DNA of 64,000 bases, from positions 9,465-73,464 of the forward strand of contig JAMPFE010000013.1 in NCBI GenBank assembly GCA_023664705.1, written 5' to 3'. This DNA is from Lachnospiraceae bacterium. GTDB lineage: Bacteria > Bacillota > Clostridia > Oscillospirales > Ruminococcaceae. Both the position numbers and the translations under genes were made by a program. Below the pieces are notes generated by a model that had not been told where the DNA came from, ran no database searches, and saw only the letters and a list, made by a program, of their open reading frames with translations. Below, in pieces: positions 50,155-59,354 of the stretch (positions are counted from its first letter, which is position 1; every line of letters starts with the position of its first letter).

Positions 50155-51969
50155 ATGGTTGCAAATTTAACGGCACTCGTCTCCGCGAGCGCCGAGGAGG
50201 TCGTAAACTCGACGATGTTCAACGTCGGCGACGGAAACGGCATATGGTACCTTATCGGAGCGGCGCTTGTATTCTTTATGCAGGCGGGCTTCGCAATGGT
50301 GGAAACGGGCATGACCCGCGCGAAAAACGCGGGCAACATCATAATGAAGAACCTCATGGACTTCTGTATCGGCACGGTGGTTTTCGTGCTGCTCGGGTTC
50401 GGGCTCATGCTCGGCGAGGACGCGCTGGGCGGTCTGGTGGGACTTCCCACGCTCGATATCCTCGGGAACTTCAAGGACTTTGACAGATGCGCGGAATTCG
50501 TGTTCAACCTCGTGTTTACCGCGACCGCGGCGACTATCGTTTCGGGCGCTATGGCGGAGCGCACGAAGTTCATCAGCTACTGCATCTATTCGGGCGTTAT
50601 CTCGGCGATAGTTTATCCGATCGAAGCGCACTGGATATGGGGCGGCGGCTGGCTCGCGAACCTCGGCTTCGTCGACTTCGCGGGCTCGACGGCGATACAT
50701 ATGGCGGGCGGTCTCTGCGCGCTCATCGGCGCGGCAATGGTCGGTCCCCGTATCGGCAAATTCGGCAAGGACAAAAAGCCCCGTGCCATTCTCGGGCACT
50801 CCATGACGCTCGGCGCGCTGGGCGTGTTCATCCTGTGGTTCGGCTGGTACGGCTTTAACGGCGCGGCTGCCGATAATGTAGAGCACCTCGCGAACATCTT
50901 CCTCACCACGACGGTAGCTCCCGCTGTGGCGACCTGCACGACAATGGTATTCACTTGGCTGAAAAACGGCAAGCCCGACGTTTCGATGTGCCTTAACGCC
51001 TCGCTGGCGGGTCTGGTCGCGATAACGGCGCCCTGCGCGGACACGGACTGCCTCGGCGCGGCGGTGATCGGCCTGGTTTCGGGCTTCTTGGTAATATTCG
51101 GCGTTTGGCTGCTGGATTACAAGCTGCACATCGACGACCCCGTGGGCGCGGTCGCTGTGCATTTCTGCAACGGCATCTGGGGCTCGCTGGCGGTCGGCTT
51201 GTTCGCGACAGGCAACGGTCAGAACGGCGGCGTTGCGGCGCTCTCCGACCCCGACGCGAAGATGCGCGGGCTGTTCTACGGCGGCGGATTTTCTCAGCTC
51301 GGCATTCAGGCGCTCGGCGTTGCGGCGGTGCTTTTGTGGACGGGCGTGACCATTTCGCTGACGTTCCTTATCATCAAAAAGACGATAGGGCTGCGCGTTT
51401 CCCGTCACGAGGAGATCGTCGGTCTGGACGCTACGGAGCACGGTCTGCCGAGCTCTTACGCGGACTTTATCCCGACCATGCAGATAGAGACGACCGCTTC
51501 GGGGCGCGAAAAGGAGGTCGACACCCTCGCGCAGGTCGACAGGAAGGTCGAGGCTGTTTCCAACGAGCAGGCTGCGCCCGTTATACAGAAGAAATACAAG
51601 CCAAGCGAGGGCGCGCATATGTCCAAGGTGGTCATCATCACGAAGCAGGAGCACATCGAGGCGCTCAAGAACGCGATGTCGGCTATCGGCATCACGGGCA
51701 TGACGGTGACGAACGTGCTCGGCTGCGGTATGCAGAAGGGCGCTACGGAATACTACCGCGGCGTGCCTATTGAGACGCATCTGCTGCCGAAGATAAAAAT
51801 GGAGATAGTCGTGTGCAAGGTGCCCGTCGAGACGGTCGTTGAGACCGCGAAGAACGTGCTGTACACGGGCAAGATAGGCGACGGCAAGATATTCGTGTAC
51901 GACGTCGCGGACGTTGTAAAGGTGCGCACGGGCGAAAGCGGCTACGACGCGCTGCAGGACAACGAATGA
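50155..51969 (+). CDS. amt: ammonium transporter fused to a PII (GlnK) signal protein
   Basis: The 604-residue chain joins an Amt channel (about residues 20-440) to a complete PII domain (489-604). The channel keeps the twin-histidine pore residues (GSTAIHMAGG and VAVHFCNG). The PII part has the fold signatures GCGMQKGATEYYRG and TGKIGDGKIFV, but the T-loop tyrosine modified by GlnD in enterics is replaced (GVPIETH). The PII domain normally binds the channel mouth and blocks it when nitrogen is plentiful; fusion keeps it permanently at hand. An in-frame ATG at 51619, 9 bases after GAGG, could also yield free PII. Confidence 0.96.
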   Translation: MVANLTALVSASAEEVVNSTMFNVGDGNGIWYLIGAALVFFMQAGFAMVETGMTRAKNAGNIIMKNLMDFCIGTVVFVLLGFGLMLGEDALGGLVGLPTLDILGNFKDFDRCAEFVFNLVFTATAATIVSGAMAERTKFISYCIYSGVISAIVYPIEAHWIWGGGWLANLGFVDFAGSTAIHMAGGLCALIGAAMVGPRIGKFGKDKKPRAILGHSMTLGALGVFILWFGWYGFNGAAADNVEHLANIFLTTTVAPAVATCTTMVFTWLKNGKPDVSMCLNASLAGLVAITAPCADTDCLGAAVIGLVSGFLVIFGVWLLDYKLHIDDPVGAVAVHFCNGIWGSLAVGLFATGNGQNGGVAALSDPDAKMRGLFYGGGFSQLGIQALGVAAVLLWTGVTISLTFLIIKKTIGLRVSRHEEIVGLDATEHGLPSSYADFIPTMQIETTASGREKEVDTLAQVDRKVEAVSNEQAAPVIQKKYKPSEGAHMSKVVIITKQEHIEALKNAMSAIGITGMTVTNVLGCGMQKGATEYYRGVPIETHLLPKIKMEIVVCKVPVETVVETAKNVLYTGKIGDGKIFVYDVADVVKVRTGESGYDALQDNE

Positions 51970-51986
51970 TAACAAAATCCCCGTAG

Positions 51987-52062
51987 AAGGCGTGCCGCCT
52001 TTGGCAATCCCAACAAAATGCCCCCGAAAGCTCGGGGGCAAATTTCTGTCAGGTTATAATGT
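51987..52062 (+). repeat. composite repeat: short palindrome module plus GC-rich hairpin, copy B
   Basis: AAGGCGTGCCGCCTTTGGCA at 51987 is shared with the 88-bp elements at 37363 and 62341. It runs directly into CCAACAAAATG and the CCCCCGA/TCGGGGG hairpin (52021-52038) with the same tail as at 40531. It lies between the convergent amt and kinase genes and probably terminates both. Confidence 0.8.
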
Positions 52063-52097
52063 CCATTAAGGACGGCACGCTAAATCCGCGGGGATTT

Positions 52098-53087
52098 TCA
52101 TTCGCGTGTGTCTATCTCGCTCGCGCCGAGGTTTACGAGCATTTCCGTGCCGCTCTTGTCGGAGCGCGCCTCTATCTCGTGCCCGAGCGCCTTGCAGATG
52201 CGCCTGCAGAGATACAGACCTATGCCCGTCGCCTTTTTGTCGGCGCGCCCGTTGCTGCCCGTGTAGCCGCGCTCGAACACGCGCGGGAGATCCTCCGCGG
52301 CTATGCCTATGCCCGTGTCGCGTATCGACAGTATCTTTTCGGGCTTGAGGGCAATCTCGACGCTGCCGCTTCTGGTGTATTTCAGCGCGTTGGAAATGAG
52401 CTGCTCCACCACGAACAGCAGCCATTTTTCGTCCGTGAGCACGCTTATCTCCGCGGGCTCGTAGATAAGCTTTATTTTCCTGCGGATAAACTGCGGCGAA
52501 AATCTGCGGACAGCCTGCTTGATTATCGCGTCGAGGGAGCAGCGGCGTATCACGAAATCGGTCTCCTCGCTGTCGAGGCGCACGTAGCAGAGCGCCATTT
52601 CGACGTACTGCTCTATCTTTTGCAGGTCCTCCTGCAGCTCGCGGCTCTCCTCCGTGTCAAGCTCCCGAAGCGCGAGATACATTGCCGCTATGGGCGTTTT
52701 TATCTGGTGCGCCCACATCGTAAAATACGTCACTGCGTCGTCGTAGCGCCTGTCCGCCGCAGAAACGAGCGCGGTCTTTTCCGCGTGGAGCAGCTCGATA
52801 AGCTCCCGATAGCGAAGCTCGACCTCGTTGTCGCACTCGGGCAAGTGCTCCAGCGTGAGCAGTATCTCGTACCGCAGCTCGTACAGCAGCTTGTGCTTTC
52901 GGTAAAAGCGCCGGAAATCGCCTATCGCGGCTCCGACCGTGATGACCGCGCAGATAGTTCCCGCGTAGGCATACGCCGCAAAAGGCACGCCGTACAGCGC
53001 CATAAACAGCACGAAAACCGCCGCGACCAGCAAGATCACGGCGATCACTCTTCGTCTGTAATATAAAAAATTAAGTAAAAATCTCAT
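52098..53087 (-). CDS. BceS-like sensor histidine kinase without a partner regulator nearby
   Basis: The 329-residue kinase has two adjacent membrane helices at about 12-33 and 38-56 with almost no outside loop, the intramembrane-sensing type. The phospho-acceptor His lies in WAHQIKTPIAAM, and the ATPase domain has N (ISNALKYT), DTGIGI and TGIGLYL boxes. BceS kinases normally follow a response regulator gene and precede a Bce-type ABC transporter; here the upstream gene is cca and downstream is the convergent amt, so no partner is in the window. It starts 7 bases after the cca stop. Confidence 0.88.
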   Translation of the reverse strand: MRFLLNFLYYRRRVIAVILLVAAVFVLFMALYGVPFAAYAYAGTICAVITVGAAIGDFRRFYRKHKLLYELRYEILLTLEHLPECDNEVELRYRELIELLHAEKTALVSAADRRYDDAVTYFTMWAHQIKTPIAAMYLALRELDTEESRELQEDLQKIEQYVEMALCYVRLDSEETDFVIRRCSLDAIIKQAVRRFSPQFIRRKIKLIYEPAEISVLTDEKWLLFVVEQLISNALKYTRSGSVEIALKPEKILSIRDTGIGIAAEDLPRVFERGYTGSNGRADKKATGIGLYLCRRICKALGHEIEARSDKSGTEMLVNLGASEIDTRE

Positions 53088-53094
53088 TTGTATA

Positions 53095-54588
53095 TTATTT
53101 TTTTCGTTTAAAAACGGGCTCGGCGCGTCTGCCCTTTTCGCGCTTGGCGCGCTCCTGCTCGGCTTTTTCCTCGGCGGCGCGGCGGCGCTCCTCCTCTATC
53201 TGCTCGAGCTTGGATTTGCTCTTTTCGGCAATGTCGAGCAGCATAAGGCGGTTGTTGAACGAGGGCTTGTCGAGGACGATGTCGAACAGCGCGTTCAGAA
53301 GCTGCTCCGCCTCGGCGTCGCCGCTTACAAGGCGCTTGTCCAGCAGCTCGCGCTTGGTTATGGCGAGCTGGCTTATATCGTAGCACTCGCCCGTCTCGAT
53401 TATCTCGTTCAACGCCGCGAGGCTCGCGCGGAGCTTTACGGTCTGTTCGGGCTCGCTGTCGAACTGCCTTGCGCGGCTGTCGGCTATCTCGCACTGCAAA
53501 AGGTCGCGCAGGTCGGTGGGTCCGAGCTCGCGGATAAGCCCCTTGAGCTCCTTTCTGCTCTCGGGGATGCGCACGTCGTGGTGATAGACGAGCCAGCTTA
53601 TCTCGTCCGCCATGTTTTTCGGGAACTCCAGCCGCCGCATAATGCCCTCGGCGAGCAGCCTGCCGCGCTCGGCGTGACCCTTGAAGTGCCCGTGACCGTC
53701 GCCGTCGACAAACATGCAGTCGGGCTTGCCGAGGTCGTGGAAGAGCATTGTAAAGCGTATCTCGGGTTCGGGCAGAGCGTAGCCGACCGCCTTGCATATA
53801 TGCGTCCAGACGTCGAAATCGTGGTGCTTCGTGAGCTGCACGAGACCTATGCAAGGCTCTATCTCGGGGAGCACATATTTTAATATATCGGCGTTTTTTT
53901 CGAGAGCGCGCGCGGCGTATTTGCCCATTACTATCCGCGTGAGCTCTTCGCGTATCGAAGCCGCGTCGGCGTAGTCGAAGCAGGCGACGTTCGCGCGCAT
54001 GCAGTTACGGGTCTGCTCCTCTATCTCGTATTCGTCCTCGGAGCAGTAGCGGATGGCTTTCAGAAGCCGCGAGGGCTTTATCGTGAAGCTTTTGGACATA
54101 TCGTATATCGTCTCGGCGGTCGGCTTGCCGCCTATCTTGACGTTTACCGTGACGTTCTCTCCGATAGCCACCACCTGCTTTATCTCCCCCGTGAGCGCGC
54201 CCCTGCCGTCGTACGGGTCGATGAGCCCCGCCTTGGGGGAATACGCCATGGCGTTCATCGTGAAGCCGCGGCGGGCGAGGTCGGTGTCGAGATCCTCGGC
54301 GTACATCACCCTGTTTCCGACGACCTCGCGGCGGTACGGGGATATCTGAATGACCATTCCCACGACCGTCACCAGAATTTCCCCGCGGGACATACCCTCG
54401 TCGGATATGCGGTATTCGCGGAACGCGAACATGATGTCGTTTATCTCGGCGTTGGTCACGATGTCGAAATCCTGCGGCGAGTTGCCCAGAATGAGCTCGC
54501 GCACGCAAGCCCCGACGACGTACGCCTCAAAGCCCGCGCTTTCAAGGCGCTCGAGAGCCTCGGCGACGGGCGGCGGTAAAATAATCAT
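53095..54588 (-). CDS. cca: CCA-adding tRNA nucleotidyltransferase with HD domain
   Basis: The enzyme builds or repairs the 3' CCA end of tRNAs. In 497 residues it has the class II head (GACVREL, then DFDIVT with the DxD metal pair), the RRGFTMNAMAY motif, an RNA-binding middle and an HD domain (MLFHDLGKPD near residue 280) as in HD-type CCA enzymes. The C-terminal 45 residues are a highly charged Lys/Glu/Arg coil (EEERRRAAEEKAEQERAKR), longer than usual. It likely forms a transcript with the downstream kinase gene. Confidence 0.93.
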   Translation of the reverse strand: MIILPPPVAEALERLESAGFEAYVVGACVRELILGNSPQDFDIVTNAEINDIMFAFREYRISDEGMSRGEILVTVVGMVIQISPYRREVVGNRVMYAEDLDTDLARRGFTMNAMAYSPKAGLIDPYDGRGALTGEIKQVVAIGENVTVNVKIGGKPTAETIYDMSKSFTIKPSRLLKAIRYCSEDEYEIEEQTRNCMRANVACFDYADAASIREELTRIVMGKYAARALEKNADILKYVLPEIEPCIGLVQLTKHHDFDVWTHICKAVGYALPEPEIRFTMLFHDLGKPDCMFVDGDGHGHFKGHAERGRLLAEGIMRRLEFPKNMADEISWLVYHHDVRIPESRKELKGLIRELGPTDLRDLLQCEIADSRARQFDSEPEQTVKLRASLAALNEIIETGECYDISQLAITKRELLDKRLVSGDAEAEQLLNALFDIVLDKPSFNNRLMLLDIAEKSKSKLEQIEEERRRAAEEKAEQERAKREKGRRAEPVFKRKK

Positions 54589-54623
54589 GGTATCAATCCC
54601 TTTTTACAAACTTTCTCATAATA

Positions 54624-54652
54624 ATTATACACCATTTCCCGCCGCAATTCAA
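54624..54652 (-). promoter_or_regulatory. promoter of cca
   Basis: On the minus strand, TTGAAT (54652-54647) and TATAAT (54629-54624), spacer 17 bp. Confidence 0.75.
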
Positions 54653-54724
54653 GAGAAATTTGCGACATAATTTTGTGTAAAATGACTAATTGGTGAAAAC
54701 TGCAAAAAATTTTTATAAAAACCC

Positions 54725-54753
54725 TTGCATTTTTGTTGATTATGTTATATAAT
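54725..54753 (+). promoter_or_regulatory. promoter of the EF-G-like gene
   Basis: TTGCAT (54725-54730) and TATAAT (54748-54753), spacer 17 bp. Confidence 0.75.
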
Positions 54754-54816
54754 GATAATAATGAGCTGCAGAATTTGCATAAGCTGCATTTCAAAATCAA
54801 AAATCGGAGGTACTTT

Positions 54817-56838
54817 ATGAAAACATTCAAAGCCGACAACATACGAAACGTTGTCCTAGCGGGTCACGGCGGCAGCGGCAAAACCGCGCTCGCGGAGGCG
54901 ATGCTCTTCAAATGCGGATTGACAGACAGAATGGGCAACACCGCCGAGGGCAACACCGTGTGCGATTTCGACGCCGAGGAGATAAGGCGCAAGATCTCGA
55001 TAAACGCGTCTATTGCCAACATGACGTGGAACGACGTTAAGATAAACGTTATCGACGCCCCCGGTCAGTTTGATTTTGTCGGCGGTCTGTACGAGGGTAT
55101 GCGCGCCGCGGAGAGCGTTATCATAACCGTAAACGGCAAGGACGGCGTTTGCCCCGGCACGATAAAGGCTTATCAGCTCGCGGCGAAGAAAAACAAGGCA
55201 TGCATGCTCGCCGTGACCTGTATGGAGGTCGAAAACAGCGACTTTTACCGCGTCTTCACGCAGATGAAGACCGTTTTCGGTCCGTCCGTCTGTCCGATAG
55301 TCGTGCCCTACGACAAAAACGGTCCCGTCGAGGCGTACATCAATCTGCTTACAATGAAAGCGTATAAATACGATAAAAAGGGCGTTCCCACGGAAGTCGA
55401 GATGCCCGCGTCCGAAAACCGCATCGCGGGACTGCGCGCGGCTATGGCTGAAGCGGTAGCCGAGACTAACGAGGAGTTCTTGGATAAGTTCCTCATGGAG
55501 GAGGAGTTCACGCAGGACGAGCTCGTAAAGGGCATTCACGACGGCGTGGCGAGCGGCACGATAACGCCCGTTGTCTGCTGCGCGAACGACACGCTCTCGG
55601 GCGTGGATATGCTGCTGGACGCGGTGACGAAAATGCTGCCGTCGCCCGTTGAGAGAAGGCTGGAGACCGTCGAGGGCGAGCCCGCGGATTACGACGAAAA
55701 CAAGCCGTTCAAGGGCGTTGTTTTCAAGACCGTCGCGGATCCGTTCGTGGGAAAGATAAGCTACGTCAAGGTCGTTCGGGGCAAGCTTACGGCGAAGTCC
55801 GTTCCCGTTTCGACGGGCGGCGCGGAGCTGCGCTTCGGAAAGCTCGTCACCGTATGCGGCAAAAAGCAGGAGGAAGTCCCCGAGGTATGGGCGGGCGACC
55901 TCTGCGCGGTGACGAAAATGGAGGCGAACACGGGCGACACTATCTGCGACCCCGCGGATACAAAGGCTCTGGAGGGCATGGAGTTCCCGAGGGCGTGCTA
56001 TTTCAGGACGCTGAAGCTCATTCGCGGCGGCGACGAGGGCAAGCTCTCGACCGCGATAAAGCGCCTGCTCGAGGAGGACAGAACGCTGGAATACGTTCAC
56101 AATCACGAAACGCATGAGCGTATGCTCGGAGGCCTCGGCGAGCAGCACCTCGACGTTACGGCGGCGAAGCTGAAGGCGAAGTTCGGGCTCGACGTGGAAA
56201 TGGTAGCTCCTAAGGTCGCTTACCGCGAGGCTATCCGCAAGAAGGTCACTATCGAGAGCAAGTACAAGAAGCAGTCGGGCGGTCACGGGCAGTACGGACA
56301 CGTCAAGATCGAGTTCGAGCCGCACGCCGAGGACGCGCTGCTGTTCGAGGAGAAGATATTCGGCGGCTCCGTTCCGAAGAACTTCTTCCCCGCTATCGAA
56401 AAGGGCTTGCAGGAGGCTGCGGAAAAGGGCTCTATCGGCGGGTATCCCGTTGTGCGCGTCAAGGCGACGCTGCTCGACGGCAGCTATCACCCCGTGGACA
56501 GCTCGGAAATGGCGTTCAAGACCGCCGCTTCCATGGCGTTTAAGGACTGCATGAAGATCGCCGAGCCGTATCTGTTGGAGCCGATACAGAGCCTTACCAT
56601 ACTCGTCCCCGACGACAAGCAGGGCGACGTTATGAGCGTGCTCTCCAAGAAACGCGGCTCCGTGCTCGGAATGAACAGCATGGGCGACGGCATGACCGAG
56701 CTTATCGCGGAGGCTCCCGAGGCGGAGATGCAGGACTTCGCGCTGCTGCTGCGGCAGATAACGCAGGGTCTCGGCGAGTTCTCGGCGGAGTTCGCGAGAT
56801 ACGAGATGCTTACGGCGGGCGCTGCCGTCAAGCAATGA
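54817..56838 (+). CDS. EF-G-like GTPase paralogue with altered G motifs
   Basis: The 673-residue protein has all five EF-G domains but is not the housekeeping factor. The P-loop is GHGGSGKT (16-23). The G3 motif reads DAPGQFDF (80-87), with Gln84 where EF-G has the catalytic His. The G4 motif NKxD is replaced by TCME (134-137). Domain IV keeps SGGHGQYGHVKI, and domains III and V look normal. Such EF-G-like proteins (cd04170 group) are found in many Firmicutes; some may act on the ribosome in a special state. ATG 54817 with GGAGG upstream is the start. Confidence 0.92.
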   Translation: MKTFKADNIRNVVLAGHGGSGKTALAEAMLFKCGLTDRMGNTAEGNTVCDFDAEEIRRKISINASIANMTWNDVKINVIDAPGQFDFVGGLYEGMRAAESVIITVNGKDGVCPGTIKAYQLAAKKNKACMLAVTCMEVENSDFYRVFTQMKTVFGPSVCPIVVPYDKNGPVEAYINLLTMKAYKYDKKGVPTEVEMPASENRIAGLRAAMAEAVAETNEEFLDKFLMEEEFTQDELVKGIHDGVASGTITPVVCCANDTLSGVDMLLDAVTKMLPSPVERRLETVEGEPADYDENKPFKGVVFKTVADPFVGKISYVKVVRGKLTAKSVPVSTGGAELRFGKLVTVCGKKQEEVPEVWAGDLCAVTKMEANTGDTICDPADTKALEGMEFPRACYFRTLKLIRGGDEGKLSTAIKRLLEEDRTLEYVHNHETHERMLGGLGEQHLDVTAAKLKAKFGLDVEMVAPKVAYREAIRKKVTIESKYKKQSGGHGQYGHVKIEFEPHAEDALLFEEKIFGGSVPKNFFPAIEKGLQEAAEKGSIGGYPVVRVKATLLDGSYHPVDSSEMAFKTAASMAFKDCMKIAEPYLLEPIQSLTILVPDDKQGDVMSVLSKKRGSVLGMNSMGDGMTELIAEAPEAEMQDFALLLRQITQGLGEFSAEFARYEMLTAGAAVKQ

Positions 56839-56869
56839 TAAGCAACATAGTGTGAATTAAAATATTTCC

Positions 56870-56900
56870 AAGACCGACGCCGAATTTCGGCGTCGGTCTT
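56870..56900 (+). terminator. hairpin after the EF-G-like gene
   Basis: A 14-bp perfect stem (56870-56883 with 56887-56900, loop ATT). The T-run is short, so function as terminator is likely, not certain. Confidence 0.7.
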
Positions 56901-57047
56901 GCGGCGCACCGTTCGGAAAATTTTCCGAAAAATATTGACTTTTTCGGGATTTTGTGATATTCTATAAGTAGCGGTTTTCATCACAAATTATTTCCATATT
57001 TTGTAAGCCGTCTACGTAAATTTCACAATGAAAGAGGTTGACTTAAG

Positions 57048-59291
57048 TTGGAAAAAATCAAAAATTCAATTAGGGGCAAGATCCTGCTTGTTAGCTTGGT
57101 GCTTTTGCTTGCGCTTGTCGTCAATGTCACGATAGGTCTTATCATGCAGTATTCCGCTACCGAAAAGAACGTTGAATCCATGCTCGGCGATAACCTCGAC
57201 AGCGTGGGAACGCTCGTAAAGAACGGGCTTTACAATGTCACTCTTCTGGTCGGGGAGCATGCGGACGACTACGAGTTCTCAAACGGCACCGCGGAGGAAA
57301 AAACGGCTCACGCGCAGGCGATAACGTCTTTTGATGATAATATCGTCAAAATGGTGTTCAGGGACAGCGACGGGACCTCCTATAACGGCGAGGTGCCGCA
57401 GGACGTGCTTACCGCGCTTAATTCCTCGCCCGTCGTTTTCACTACGCCGAACGATGAAAATTCCACGTTCTACTTCGGCGCAAAGCGGGACGACGGCGGC
57501 ATACTCTGCTGCGAAATGAAGGCGGCTAAGCTAAGCTCCATAATGATCGGCAGCTCCTGCGATACGTTTATTCTCAAGAGCGACGGCACCGTTATCGCGT
57601 CCTATGTGCAGAACGGCACGCCCGCTGCCAACTACGCCGAATATGTTCAGCACTCGGGCGGGCGCACGGTCAACGTCGAACCGCAGGGTTCGCTTGGCAA
57701 TCTTTACTGCTTCGCTTCGCAGGCTATCGAGGGCACGGACAACTGGACGCTGCTCATCAGCGCGGGCGCGGGCAATTACTACAGCGGCATAAACACGGCG
57801 GTCGGCGCGAACATCGTCGTTGTCGTTCTGATGACGCTGATGATAATACTGGTCAACATCTTCATCTCCAAACACATAACGACCCCGCTGGAGAAGGTCC
57901 ATGTGAAGATATCCGAAATGGCGAACGGCGTTCTTTCGGGTCCGAACGTCGAGACCGTTTCAAAGGGCGAGCTCGGGCAGCTTGCCGCCGCCGTCAACTC
58001 CATGGCGGATTTCAACAAGGACATAGTGGAGGATATCCATTACTACGCCGAGGAAATTTCCAAGGAGAATCTCTGCGTAAAGCCCCGCGCTACATACAAG
58101 GGCGACTTTGTGCCCGTTAAGGAGTCCCTCGAGCGCATCGTCGAGTCGATGAGCGAGGTCGTCGAGCACATCGAGAGCGCGGGCAGAGAGGTAAGCTCCA
58201 GCTCCGCGCAGATGTCCGCGAACTCCTCCGTGCTGTCTCAGGCGGCTTCGGAAGAGGCGCAGACCGTTTCGCAGCTCAACGACAGCCTGCACAGCGTTCA
58301 CGACCAGATAAACAACAGCGCCGAAAAGGCGGCGCAGGCGCGCGTTATGTCCGAGGAGACGGTCGATTCCGTAAACGAGGGCAGCGAGAAGATGTCGAGA
58401 ATGCTCGAGGCAATGAACGAGATAAACGATACCTCCTCGGAGATCGCGAATATCATCAAGACCATTCAGGATATTTCGTTCCAGACGAACATCCTTTCGC
58501 TCAACGCCTCTATCGAGGCGGCGAGAGCGGGCGAGGCGGGCAAGGGCTTCGCGGTTGTCGCGGGCGAGGTCGGGAGCCTCGCGAGCAAGACCGCCGAGGC
58601 GGCAAAGTCCACCACGGGGCTTATCGAGAGCTCGCTGAAGTCCGTTAAGCACGGCACGGTCATCGCAAACGAGACTGCCGAGATGCTCGGTATGATAGTA
58701 AGCAAGGCAAGCGAGTCCGCAAAGGTCGTAGAGGAGATCGCGGACGCGTCCACGGCGCAGGCGGAGTCCATAAAGCAGGTGCTCGAGGGCATGAACAGCA
58801 TCTCCGCGGCGGTAAACCAGATAAGCGTTTCCGCAAGAGAGTGCGCGGATTCCTCCGAGCTGCTCGCGACGCAGTCCGCTATGCTGCATGAGACGGTCGA
58901 TAAGTTCGTTATCGACGGCAGCAAGCCGAAGACTTCCGCGCCCGTTCCGAGCGCGCCCAAGCCCGTAAGCGCTCCTTCGGCGCCCAAGTTCACGCCGAGC
59001 GCCCCGAGACCCGCCGCGCCGAGCGCTCCCAAGAAGACCATAAGCCTGCCGGGTGACGAGCCCGCAAAGCCTGCTCCCAAGCCGAGCGCTCCCAAGCCCG
59101 CTGCGCCTAAAAAGACTATCAGTCTGCCCGACGACAAGCCCGCGGCAAGCGTTCCCAAGCCCGCCGCAAAGCCCGTCATCAAGCTCGACGACGATGAGGG
59201 CGGCGTTTCCGCGGCTCCGACCAAGGCGGTCAGCAAGGCTACCATGCAGCCCGTAAAGCGCACCGTCCGCATGGATAACGACAAATACTAA
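57048..59291 (+). CDS. methyl-accepting chemotaxis protein with long Pro/Ala/Lys-rich tail
   Basis: The 747-residue receptor has an N-terminal helix (about 10-36), an extracytoplasmic Cache-like domain, a second helix (about 250-270), HAMP and a signalling coiled coil with tip FQTNILSLNASIEAARAGEAG. From about residue 625 a disordered tail of about 120 residues is rich in SAPKPA and contains two copies of PKKTISLPxD, with a final LDDDEGG and a KRTVRMDNDKY end. The tip differs slightly from the two other receptors here (Ser for Ala at two places). It starts with TTG after GAGG; no ATG in this frame is suitably placed. Confidence 0.9.
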   Translation: MEKIKNSIRGKILLVSLVLLLALVVNVTIGLIMQYSATEKNVESMLGDNLDSVGTLVKNGLYNVTLLVGEHADDYEFSNGTAEEKTAHAQAITSFDDNIVKMVFRDSDGTSYNGEVPQDVLTALNSSPVVFTTPNDENSTFYFGAKRDDGGILCCEMKAAKLSSIMIGSSCDTFILKSDGTVIASYVQNGTPAANYAEYVQHSGGRTVNVEPQGSLGNLYCFASQAIEGTDNWTLLISAGAGNYYSGINTAVGANIVVVVLMTLMIILVNIFISKHITTPLEKVHVKISEMANGVLSGPNVETVSKGELGQLAAAVNSMADFNKDIVEDIHYYAEEISKENLCVKPRATYKGDFVPVKESLERIVESMSEVVEHIESAGREVSSSSAQMSANSSVLSQAASEEAQTVSQLNDSLHSVHDQINNSAEKAAQARVMSEETVDSVNEGSEKMSRMLEAMNEINDTSSEIANIIKTIQDISFQTNILSLNASIEAARAGEAGKGFAVVAGEVGSLASKTAEAAKSTTGLIESSLKSVKHGTVIANETAEMLGMIVSKASESAKVVEEIADASTAQAESIKQVLEGMNSISAAVNQISVSARECADSSELLATQSAMLHETVDKFVIDGSKPKTSAPVPSAPKPVSAPSAPKFTPSAPRPAAPSAPKKTISLPGDEPAKPAPKPSAPKPAAPKKTISLPDDKPAASVPKPAAKPVIKLDDDEGGVSAAPTKAVSKATMQPVKRTVRMDNDKY

Positions 59292-59296
59292 AATAC

Positions 59297-59325
59297 CCCG
59301 CTGTCGGCGACGGCAGCGGGATTTT
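59297..59325 (+). terminator. intrinsic terminator after the third chemoreceptor
   Basis: CCCGCTG/CAGCGGG extended to 10 bp with a GCGA loop, followed by ATTTTT. Confidence 0.9.
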
Positions 59326-59354
59326 TGTAAATATTTTATTTCAGGAGGAAAATT

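Noticed and set aside
50167..52041. 624-codon minus-strand frame opposite amt
   Set aside because: Antisense shadow of a conserved transporter gene.
54856..56835. 659-codon minus-strand frame opposite the EF-G-like gene
   Set aside because: Antisense shadow; composition dominated by Arg, His and Leu.
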